Origin: Thermoleophilaceae bacterium
GTDB lineage: Bacteria > Actinomycetota > Thermoleophilia > Solirubrobacterales > Thermoleophilaceae
Direction: 5' to 3'
Assembly: GCA_013696425.1 (NCBI GenBank)
Contig: JACCYP010000256.1
Location: 1-10,900 of the forward strand
DNA length: 10,900 nt
Position numbers and translations under genes: made by a program. Positions 5,632-10,900 of the stretch are shown one piece after another (the first letter of the stretch is position 1; every line of letters starts with the position of its first letter). The notes beneath the pieces are model-generated. The model saw nothing but the letters and a program-made list of their open reading frames with translations. It was not told the DNA's origin and did no database searches.

Positions 5632-6825
5632 TTGAAGGCGCCTCCGCAGCGGCTGCTTCTCGGGGCCGGGCCCAGCCCCGTTCCCGACCGCGTGCTCGCG
5701 GCGATGGCGCAGCCGACCATCGGGCATCTCGATCCCGCCTTCGGCGCGCTCATGGACGAGACCGCGGAGATGCTCCGGCGTACGTTCGGGACCGAGAACC
5801 GCGCCACGCTGCCGCTCTCGGCCACGGGCAGCGGCGGGATGGACGCGCTGGTGGTGAACTTCGTGGAGCCGGGCGATCGCGTGGGCGTGGCGGTGGCCGG
5901 CCTGTTCGGCGAGCGGATGGCCGATGCGCTCGGCCGCGCTGGCGCCGAGGTCGTACGGGTGGAGGCCGGATGGGGGAGGGCGGTGCCGCTCGAACGCCTC
6001 CACGAGGCGGCCGGCGAGGGGCTCGATGCCCTCGTCGTGGTCCACGGCGAGACCTCCACCGGTATGTGCCAGCCGCTCGACGGCCTGGGCGAGGCGATGC
6101 ACGCGTCCGGCGGGCTGCTGCTGGCCGACTGCGTGACCTCGCTCGGCGGCCAGTCGCTGTCGATCGAGGACGCCGGCATCGACGCCGCCTTCTCGGGCAC
6201 GCAGAAGTGCCTGAACGCCCCTCCGGGGCTCGCGCCGTTCACCGCGGGCGAGCGCGCGATCGCGAAGCTGGAGGGCCGCGCCCAGAAGCCGCGCTCGTGG
6301 TTCTTCGACCTGTCGCTGGTGCTCGGCTACTGGAACGGCGACAGCGGCCGCGCCTACCACCACACCGCGCCGATCAACATGGTCTACGCCCTCCACGAGG
6401 CGCTCGAGCTCGTCCACGAGGAGACGCTCGCGGCCCGTTGGGAGCGCCACCGTGTGGCGCACGAGTCGCTGCGCCGCGCGCTCGCCCCGCTCGGCATCGA
6501 GCGGATCGCGCCCGAGGGCGAGCAGCTCAACCCGCTGCTCGCGGTGCGCGTGCCGGAGGGAGTCGACGAGGCGGCCGTGCGCGGCGCTCTGCTCGAGCGC
6601 CACGGCATCGAGATCTCAGGCGGGCTCGGACCCTTCGCCGGCAGGGGCTGGCGGATCGGCGTGATGGGAATCGGCGCCTCGCCCGAGCCCCAGCGGCGCC
6701 TGGTCGAGGCGCTCGCGGCTGAGCTCGGCCGCGATTCCGCCGATTCCCTTGCGGCGCTTGATGAGGGCTGGCGGACATGCGAACATGTGTTCGCATGGTC
6801 GTCTGTGTCCTCCACCCCCGCCTAG
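5632..6825 (+). CDS. Class V aminotransferase, alanine-glyoxylate/serine-pyruvate type
   Basis: A PLP enzyme of the AGT/SPT/PucG group that would transfer an amino group from alanine or serine to glyoxylate or a similar oxo-acid. The N-terminus KAPPQRLLLGAGPSPVP is the family's substrate-loop signature. D166 (LLADCVTSLGG) should hold the PLP pyridine nitrogen and K192 (SGTQKCLNAPPG) should form the Schiff base; their 26-residue spacing equals that in human AGT. The segment YHHTAPINMVYAL is also typical. TTG at 5632 gives 397 residues and starts just before the conserved motif. GTG at 5584 is in frame but would place a hairpin and part of a repeat in the coding region. The last about 16 residues, including RTCEHVFAW, read through the SOS box and promoter of imuB and overlap its coding start, so this tail looks non-conserved. 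Substrate not determined. Confidence 0.9.
   Translation: MKAPPQRLLLGAGPSPVPDRVLAAMAQPTIGHLDPAFGALMDETAEMLRRTFGTENRATLPLSATGSGGMDALVVNFVEPGDRVGVAVAGLFGERMADALGRAGAEVVRVEAGWGRAVPLERLHEAAGEGLDALVVVHGETSTGMCQPLDGLGEAMHASGGLLLADCVTSLGGQSLSIEDAGIDAAFSGTQKCLNAPPGLAPFTAGERAIAKLEGRAQKPRSWFFDLSLVLGYWNGDSGRAYHHTAPINMVYALHEALELVHEETLAARWERHRVAHESLRRALAPLGIERIAPEGEQLNPLLAVRVPEGVDEAAVRGALLERHGIEISGGLGPFAGRGWRIGVMGIGASPEPQRRLVEALAAELGRDSADSLAALDEGWRTCEHVFAWSSVSSTPA
6758..6786 (+). promoter_or_regulatory. Candidate imuB promoter
   Basis: TTGATG (6758-6763) and GAACAT (6781-6786) are separated by 17 bases, the usual -35/-10 spacing. The predicted start of transcription is then close to the ATG at 6795, and the -10 lies inside the SOS box. 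An equivalent arrangement (TTGGCC, 18 bases, GAACAT) occurs before dnaE2. The -10 matches TANNNT poorly, so the support comes mainly from the parallel between the two genes. Confidence 0.35.
6780..6793. promoter_or_regulatory. LexA (SOS) box of imuB
   Basis: CGAACATGTGTTCG consists of CGAAC and GTTCG half-sites around a 4-base centre and matches the Gram-positive LexA consensus CGAACRNRYGTTYC at 13 of 14 positions; with the flanking G and C the symmetry extends to 6-4-6. It ends one base before the imuB ATG at 6795, so LexA bound here would block initiation. It sits inside the 3' coding end of the aminotransferase. The identical 14-mer stands before dnaE2. Confidence 0.88.
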
Positions 6826-8000
6826 CGCTCGTAGCGGCGCTCGGCGACCGGAGGGCGCTGCTCGCAGAGCCCGTTGCGCTGGCACCCGAGCCTGGTGCGC
6901 CCGCTTACGTCGGCCAGACCTCAGCGGCGGCCGAGGCGTTCGGCATCGTGGCCGGCATCAGGGTGGGGGAGGCGCTTGCGCGCTGCCCGGACCTGCGGCT
7001 CGTGCCGCCCGACCCGCAGGGGGTGCGCGAGCTGTGGAGCGCGGTGCTCGACGCCCTCGAGGGCATCGGCGCCGCACCGGAGTCCGACCGCCCGGGCGAG
7101 GCCTACTTCGACGCCGACGGCCTCGAGGGGATCCACCGCGGCAGCCTCGACGGCGTGCTCGCCGCCGTGCGCAGGGTGCTCGGGCGCGGGATGCGTGTGG
7201 CCGCGGCGCCGAGCCGTTTTGCCTCCTACGTGGCCGCGACCTTGGCCCGGCCGCGAAAGGCCCCGCCGGTCGTCCCGGCGACCGCGGCCCGCGCCTTCCT
7301 CGCCCCGCGCCCGGTCGAGCTCCTGCGCGTGCGCCCCGAGCTCGTGACCCTCGCCGACGTTCTCGACCGCCTCGGAATAAGGACGCTCGGCGAGCTGGCC
7401 GAACTGCCCTCGGCGGCGGTGTCCGAACGCTTCGGCCACCCCGGTCTGCTGGCGCTCGACCTCGCGCGCGGGGGTGACACTCCGCTCCAGCCGCGCCGCC
7501 CCGCCGAGCCCGTGGCCGAGCGGCTCGAGCTGCCCGAGGCGGCACTCGGTCCCCAGCTCGAGCGCGCGCTCGAGCTGCTGATCGGACGGGTGCTGGCGCG
7601 GTCCGAGCGGCGCGGGCGCAGCCTGCGTGCGCTCGCGATCTCCGCGCGATTCGTGGAGCGCGGCACCTGGCGCACCTCGGTCACGCTGCGCTCGGCGAGC
7701 GCCGATCCCGAGCGGATCCGGCTCGCGCTCTCCACCAAGCTCGGCGAGCTGCCCGCCCCCGCGGCCACGCTCGGCCTCGAGGTCGAGTCCTTCGGGCCCC
7801 CGGCGCACGACCAGGGGCGGCTGATCGACGAGCAGGACGCGGTCCGGCGCTCGCGCCTCGGCGAGGCGGTGCACCAGGCGCGCCAGGCGGCGGGAGACAT
7901 CGCCGCGATGAAGGTGATGGAGGTCGATCCCGGCTCGCGCGTGCCCGAGCGGCGCGCTGTGCTCGCCCCCTATCCGGCCGAGGAGCCGCGCGACAGGTGA
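6795..8000 (+). CDS. imuB: ImuB-like Y-family DNA polymerase homologue (catalytically degenerate)
   Basis: ImuB works with DnaE2 in SOS-induced translesion mutagenesis, linking the error-prone polymerase to the sliding clamp. The 401-residue product follows the Y-family layout: palm/fingers (1-170), a helix-hairpin-helix region (about 178-240, LADVLDRLGIRTLGELAEL) and a little finger (about 245-340). The catalytic acids are missing: the first motif reads CVLHPRLALVAAL instead of HxDxDxFxAxVE, and the DE motif reads PGEAYFD (G101, E102) instead of IDEAYLD. This is the state known for ImuB rather than DinB. The clamp-binding motif, QLxLF-like in other ImuB proteins, may be the weak form QGRLI (Q340, L343). 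ATG 6795, directly after the SOS box, is preferred over ATG 6777, which lies upstream of it. The stop overlaps the next gene by 4 nt (GTGA). No imuA' lies upstream in the window. Confidence 0.9.
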   Translation: MVVCVLHPRLALVAALGDRRALLAEPVALAPEPGAPAYVGQTSAAAEAFGIVAGIRVGEALARCPDLRLVPPDPQGVRELWSAVLDALEGIGAAPESDRPGEAYFDADGLEGIHRGSLDGVLAAVRRVLGRGMRVAAAPSRFASYVAATLARPRKAPPVVPATAARAFLAPRPVELLRVRPELVTLADVLDRLGIRTLGELAELPSAAVSERFGHPGLLALDLARGGDTPLQPRRPAEPVAERLELPEAALGPQLERALELLIGRVLARSERRGRSLRALAISARFVERGTWRTSVTLRSASADPERIRLALSTKLGELPAPAATLGLEVESFGPPAHDQGRLIDEQDAVRRSRLGEAVHQARQAAGDIAAMKVMEVDPGSRVPERRAVLAPYPAEEPRDR

Positions 8001-8242
8001 GTTCGCTGCGCCGCCTCGAGATGCCGCGCCCCGCGCAGGTGAGCACCGGCGCGAACGGGTTGCCGGTTGGCTTCGCCGGCGTGCGCGTGGAGGCCGTGGT
8101 GGAGGACTGGGTGGTTGAGGACCGCTGGTGGACGGGGCGCCCGCTGCGGCGGCGCTATCTCGAGCTCGTGCTCGCCGACGGGCGCGACGTGGTGGTGTTC
8201 CGCGACACCGTGGAGGGTCGCTGGTTCGCGCACCGCGCCTGA
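7997..8242 (+). CDS. DUF6504-like small protein coupled to imuB
   Basis: An 81-residue protein starting at a GTG that overlaps the imuB stop by 4 nt, so it is almost surely translated from the SOS-induced imuB mRNA. It is rich in beta-strand pattern with paired Trp residues: VEDWVVEDRWW, then RRRYLELVLADGRDVVVFRD and WFAHRA. This resembles the short actinobacterial DUF6504 proteins found beside imuB in many genomes (typically a D-x-W-x-x-x-x-x-W-W core). The biochemical role is unknown; the constant linkage suggests an accessory part of the ImuB/DnaE2 system. There is no signal peptide or membrane segment. Its 3' end is one base from the end of the convergent vapC. Confidence 0.78.
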   Translation: MSSLRRLEMPRPAQVSTGANGLPVGFAGVRVEAVVEDWVVEDRWWTGRPLRRRYLELVLADGRDVVVFRDTVEGRWFAHRA

Positions 8243-8243
8243 C

Positions 8244-8624
8244 TCAATAGGGCGGCTGGAGGCCGGGGAACATCGGGAAGTGACGGACGTTGCGCGTCCA
8301 CAGCTCGGCGCCGATCTCCTGGGCCGTCGCCGCGATCACAAAATCGACCACTTCGATGCCTGGATGCGCTCGCAGATGCGTGGCCGCGAGGGAACCCGCT
8401 CGCTCCGCGATCGAGTCGTCCACCGCGATCCAAGCGACGCTCGCGAAGAGGGCGGTGATCCCCTCCGTTTCCGATTGCCGGCTGTCGGTGAGTAGTTCCG
8501 TCTTGGTGAGCACGGATGCGGCGATGCGCCGGCGTGCCGAAGTCCACGAGGCGATCGCTCTTTCGGCTCCGGTAAGTCCTCTGAGAAAATCGATGAGAAC
8601 GTTCGTGTCGGCGAGCGCGATCAG
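8244..8624 (-). CDS. vapC: PIN-domain toxin VapC
   Basis: A type II toxin of the PIN ribonuclease family, expected to cut RNA when freed from its antitoxin. Read from CTG at 8624 it has 126 residues, the normal VapC length, and begins (M/L)IALADTNVLIDFLRG. The four acidic-site positions are present: D6, E43 (TKTELLT), D94 (VVDFVIAAT) and N112 (TRNVRHFPMF, where Asp or Asn is usual). There is no ATG, GTG or TTG at the required place: the first normal start codon downstream (GTG at 8513, residue 38) would remove the first catalytic Asp. CTG 8624-8622 overlaps the antitoxin stop TGA (CTGA), the usual vapBC coupling with CTG in place of ATG/GTG; ATT at 8627 is the other possibility. Translation from CTG by coupling is inferred. 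Confidence 0.85.
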   Translation of the reverse strand: MIALADTNVLIDFLRGLTGAERAIASWTSARRRIAASVLTKTELLTDSRQSETEGITALFASVAWIAVDDSIAERAGSLAATHLRAHPGIEVVDFVIAATAQEIGAELWTRNVRHFPMFPGLQPPY

Positions 8625-8878
8625 AATCCGAGCCGACTGCCGAGACCGGGGCCGCGCAGGCTCTTCACGTAGTCGACGGAATCACCGATATCGCGGTCGG
8701 CCCACGCCCCGAAGGACTTCTCCATCGCCTGCTCCCAGGCCCGCTCGTCCGCCTCCCGGTAGGTCTGCTCGACAGCGCGGCGAATCAGCTCCGCCAACGA
8801 CGAGCCCGTCTCGCGTGAGCGCCTCTTGAGTGCGTCGTACTGATCGTCGGTGAGCATGATCTGGGTCCGGTGCGCCAT
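8621..8878 (-). CDS. vapB: Ribbon-helix-helix antitoxin VapB
   Basis: An 85-residue antitoxin that should bind VapC and, with it, repress its own promoter. The N-terminus MAHRTQIMLTDDQYDALKRR is a ribbon-helix-helix DNA-binding start (beta strand RTQIML, then two helices through SSLAELIRRAVEQ). The C-terminal half is acidic to mixed (READERAWEQAMEKSFGAWADRDI) and probably wraps the toxin. ATG at 8878 is chosen because the RHH strand begins there and because the operator palindrome lies just before it; an ATG at 8944 would translate the palindrome and overlap the divergent phoD-like gene. The stop overlaps the vapC CTG start. Confidence 0.9.
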   Translation of the reverse strand: MAHRTQIMLTDDQYDALKRRSRETGSSLAELIRRAVEQTYREADERAWEQAMEKSFGAWADRDIGDSVDYVKSLRGPGLGSRLGF

Positions 8879-8898
8879 GTGATGTAAGCCTACATCAC
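8879..8898. promoter_or_regulatory. vapBC operator: perfect 8-4-8 palindrome over the -10
   Basis: GTGATGTA (8879-8886) and TACATCAC (8891-8898) are perfect inverted copies around AGCC, touching the vapB ATG. On the minus strand the centre reads TAGGCT, a good TANNNT -10 ending eight bases before the ATG, so transcription would start at or near the ATG (a leaderless mRNA). Binding of VapBC to this palindrome would cover the -10. This is the arrangement expected for an autoregulated toxin-antitoxin operon. It lies 26 bases before the divergent phosphatase gene and could affect it too. Confidence 0.72.
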
Positions 8899-8924
8899 GC
8901 GGTTTTCGGGTAGACACCCAGGCC

Positions 8925-10580
8925 ATGCCCGCGAATCTCGTCATAGGCCCGCTGCTGCGCTACGCGGGCGAGACCGACGCCACCGTTTGGATCGAGACCG
9001 ACGCCGCCTGTGAGGTCGAGATCCTCGGCGCGAAGTGCAGGACCTTCGAGATCGAGAGCCACCACTACGCCCTCACCCACGTCGAGGGTCTCGAGCCCGG
9101 CGAGGACTACCCCTACGAGGTGCTGCTCGACGGCGAGCAGGTGTGGCCCTCGAGCGAGGAGGAGTTCGCCGAGTTCCCGCCCAGCTGCATCCGCACCACG
9201 AGCCCCGAGCGCGAGGGCCTCAACGTGGCGTTCGGCTCCTGCCGCGTGTCGCTGCCGCACGAAAAGCCCTACACGCAGGCCGCCGACACCGACGAGGGCC
9301 ACGAGGTCGACGCCATCTACGCCCTCGCCAAGCGGATGCAGGAAGGGAAAGAGGCGCCGCCGGACATCCTGCTGCTGCTCGGCGACCAGGTCTATGCGGA
9401 CGAGGGGGCGCTCGACACGCGCGAGTGGATCAAGGCCCGGCGCGACACCTCCGTGCCCCCGGGCGACGAGATCGCCGACTTCGAGGAGTACACGCACCTC
9501 TACCAGGAGTCGTGGTCGCACCCGGTCACGCGCTGGCTGCTCTCGACGCTGCCGAGCGCGATGATCTTCGACGACCACGACGTCCGTGACGACTGGAACA
9601 TCTCGATCGACTGGCTCGAGGAGATGCGCGCGACCACCTGGTGGAACGACCGAGTGGTGGGCGCGTTCATGTCCTACTGGATCTACCAGCACCTCGGGAA
9701 CCTCCCGCCCGACCAGCTGGCCGAGGACGAGATGTGGGAGAAGGTGCGCGCCCACGACGGCGACGCCGGCCCGATGCTGCGCGACTTCGCCTTCAAGGCC
9801 GACCGCCAGAACGACGGCACGCGCTGGAGCTTCTACCGCGACCTCGGCCGCACGCGCGTGCTGATGGTCGACTCGCGCGCGGGGCGCTGCCTGAATCCCG
9901 GCGAGCGCGACATGCTCGACCCGGAGGAGTGGGAGTGGGTCGAGGAGCACGCGACGGGCGACTTCGACCACCTGCTGATCGGCAGCTCGCTGCCGGTACT
10001 GCTCGGGCGCGGGATGCACGAGCTCGAGGCGTGGAACGAGGCGACGGCGGACGGCGCGTGGGGCGAGCGGTTCAAGCCGATCGCCGAGAAGATCCGCCAG
10101 GAGGGCGACCTCGAGCACTGGGCGGCCTTCCAGACATCGTTTCGGCGGATGCGCGACCTGCTGCTCGACGTGGCCACCGGCAAGGACGGCTCAAAGCCTC
10201 CGGCCACAGTGGTGATGCTCTCGGGCGACGTCCATCACGCCTACCTCGCCGACGTCGCATTCAAGCGCGGGTCCGGAGCGCAGAGCGCGGTCTACCAGGC
10301 GGTCTGCTCGCCGTTTCGCAACCCGCTCTCGAGCCGTGAGCAGATGGCGATCGAGTTCGGTATCTCGAAGGCCGGCGCGGTCATCGGGCGCGCCTTCGCC
10401 CGCTCGGCCGGCGTGGCCGACCCGGGCATCCGCTGGCGCTTTCTATGCGGCCCGACCTTCGACAACCAGGTCGCCACACTCGCGATCGAGGGCCGCGAGA
10501 TGACGATGCGCCTGGAGCGCACCTCACCGGATGACGACGTGGCCGGCCTGACGGAGTCCTTCACCCACCGGTTGGCCTGA
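8925..10580 (+). CDS. PhoD-family metallophosphatase/phosphodiesterase without visible signal peptide
   Basis: A 551-residue alkaline phosphatase D-type enzyme that should hydrolyse phosphate mono- or diesters using Fe/Ca-type metal centres. An N-terminal beta-sandwich domain (about 1-95, with YAGETDATVWIETD) precedes the metallophosphatase domain. Visible metal-site motifs are FGSCR (C106, the position of the Fe-binding Cys in Bacillus PhoD), LLGDQVYADEG (D154), FDDHDVRDDWN (D216, D217, H218, D219) and LSGDVHHAYLAD (D435, H437, H438). PhoD proteins are usually exported by Tat with a twin-Arg leader; here the ATG at 8925 leads straight into the first domain and the protein is acidic with no leader, so it may be cytosolic. 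No upstream in-frame region resembles a leader. It is divergent from vapB and 27 bp upstream of dnaE2. The true substrate is unknown. Confidence 0.9.
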   Translation: MPANLVIGPLLRYAGETDATVWIETDAACEVEILGAKCRTFEIESHHYALTHVEGLEPGEDYPYEVLLDGEQVWPSSEEEFAEFPPSCIRTTSPEREGLNVAFGSCRVSLPHEKPYTQAADTDEGHEVDAIYALAKRMQEGKEAPPDILLLLGDQVYADEGALDTREWIKARRDTSVPPGDEIADFEEYTHLYQESWSHPVTRWLLSTLPSAMIFDDHDVRDDWNISIDWLEEMRATTWWNDRVVGAFMSYWIYQHLGNLPPDQLAEDEMWEKVRAHDGDAGPMLRDFAFKADRQNDGTRWSFYRDLGRTRVLMVDSRAGRCLNPGERDMLDPEEWEWVEEHATGDFDHLLIGSSLPVLLGRGMHELEAWNEATADGAWGERFKPIAEKIRQEGDLEHWAAFQTSFRRMRDLLLDVATGKDGSKPPATVVMLSGDVHHAYLADVAFKRGSGAQSAVYQAVCSPFRNPLSSREQMAIEFGISKAGAVIGRAFARSAGVADPGIRWRFLCGPTFDNQVATLAIEGREMTMRLERTSPDDDVAGLTESFTHRLA

Positions 10581-10601
10581 GCTTGCGTGGGATGCGAACA
10601 T
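10572..10601 (+). promoter_or_regulatory. Candidate dnaE2 promoter
   Basis: TTGGCC (10572-10577) and GAACAT (10596-10601) are 18 bases apart, with the -10-like part in the SOS box, as before imuB. The bases between also resemble the imuB promoter (GCTTGCGTGGGATG against GCTGGCGGACATG). The -35 overlaps the last codons of the phosphatase gene. The -10 is weak against TANNNT. Confidence 0.35.
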
Positions 10602-10608
10602 GTGTTCG
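10595..10608. promoter_or_regulatory. LexA (SOS) box of dnaE2
   Basis: CGAACATGTGTTCG, identical over all 14 bases to the imuB box. Its last G is the first base of the GTG start at 10608, so the operator overlaps the start codon. LexA bound here would stop transcription of dnaE2 until DNA damage. Confidence 0.88.
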
Positions 10609-10900
10609 TGTCCTACGTCGAGCTTCACACCCACTCGGCATTCTCGTTCCTCGACGGGGCGTCGCATCCGGTCGAGATGGCGGCGAGCGCGGCGAAGCAG
10701 GGGCATGAGGCGCTTGCGCTCACCGACCACGACGGGCTTCACGGCGCGATGGAGCACGCGCGCGCGTGCAAGGCGCTCGGGGTGCGACCGATCACAGGCG
10801 CCGAGATCACGCTGCGCGACGGCGCCCACCTCACGCTGCTCGCCGCGAACCGCGGGGGCTATCGCAACCTCTGCCGGCTGATCACCGCCGCCCACGCGGG
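10608..10900 (+). CDS. dnaE2: Error-prone DNA polymerase III alpha subunit, N-terminal part (3' end outside window)
   Basis: DnaE2 is the SOS-induced C-family polymerase that performs mutagenic translesion synthesis with ImuB. The frame is open from GTG 10608 to the window end (97 full codons). It opens with the PHP domain: SYVELHTHSAFSFLDGAS, then ALALTDHDGLHGAMEHA, then ITGAEITL. The LDGAS form after HTHS and the SOS box support DnaE2 rather than the replicative DnaE1. The start is GTG 10608 or GTG 10602, the latter inside the LexA box; 10608 places the ELHTHS motif at the usual distance. No Shine-Dalgarno is seen, so a leaderless mRNA is likely. Being an open-ended frame with a GTG start, it is easily missed; a frame-1 reading from ATG 10600 is a shadow. 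Confidence 0.92.
   Translation, partial: MSYVELHTHSAFSFLDGASHPVEMAASAAKQGHEALALTDHDGLHGAMEHARACKALGVRPITGAEITLRDGAHLTLLAANRGGYRNLCRLITAAHA

Noticed and set aside
5530..6603. 357-codon minus-strand frame opposite the aminotransferase
   Set aside because: The aminotransferase on the plus strand has all family motifs; the antisense frame has none.
6777..6794. imuB start at ATG 6777
   Set aside because: This would translate the whole SOS box; ATG 6795 begins right after the box and at the first conserved strand.
8155..8547. 130-codon minus-strand frame overlapping vapC
   Set aside because: It is a different frame from the PIN domain; it begins with vapC nucleotides read out of frame and continues through the DUF6504 gene.
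8895..10118. 407-codon minus-strand frame opposite the phosphatase
   Set aside because: It is a Val/Arg/Leu-rich shadow of the PhoD-family gene and crosses the vapBC control region.
10600..10881. 93-codon frame starting with ATG at 10600
   Set aside because: It is Ser/Arg-rich and out of frame with the PHP domain of dnaE2, which is open to the window end from GTG 10608.

Overview
The window is high-GC, densely packed bacterial DNA with GTG/TTG starts and many 1-4 nt gene overlaps. The gene content (AbiEi/DUF559 protein, DUF6504, ImuB and DnaE2 under Gram-positive-type SOS boxes, aroB-aroQ-pepP order) suggests an actinobacterium, most likely of the Thermoleophilia/Solirubrobacterales type. 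That placement is an inference from gene style, not from a phylogenetic marker.

Left end (1-1925, +): the 3' end of aroB, then aroQ and an M24 Xaa-Pro peptidase (pepP-like). Each gene overlaps the next at its stop/start codon, so this is a translationally coupled shikimate-pathway operon with a trailing proline peptidase.

Centre-left (1926-4619, +): one large secreted protein made of a signal peptide, seven FG-GAP blades (an integrin-alpha-like propeller), a von Willebrand A domain with an intact MIDAS, and a C-terminal beta-rich region. It ends in a hairpin shared with a convergent minus-strand gene (4643-5563) encoding an AbiEi-type winged-helix plus DUF559 nuclease-fold protein. That gene is bracketed by imperfect direct repeats. 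Divergent from it is a class V (alanine-glyoxylate type) aminotransferase (5632-6825, +).

Right half (6777-10900): a dispersed SOS mutagenesis locus. imuB (catalytically degenerate Y-family polymerase) overlaps a DUF6504 gene by 4 nt. Further right, dnaE2 begins and runs off the window. imuB and dnaE2 carry the identical 14-bp LexA-type box CGAACATGTGTTCG, placed at or over the start codon, implying SOS-controlled leaderless or near-leaderless transcripts. Between them lie a vapBC toxin-antitoxin pair on the minus strand, with its own palindromic operator and an apparent CTG toxin start, and a PhoD-family phosphatase without a visible signal peptide. No imuA/imuA' is present in the window.

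No RNA genes, CRISPR arrays, IS elements or origins were seen. The only gene-free stretches are shorter than about 100 bp.
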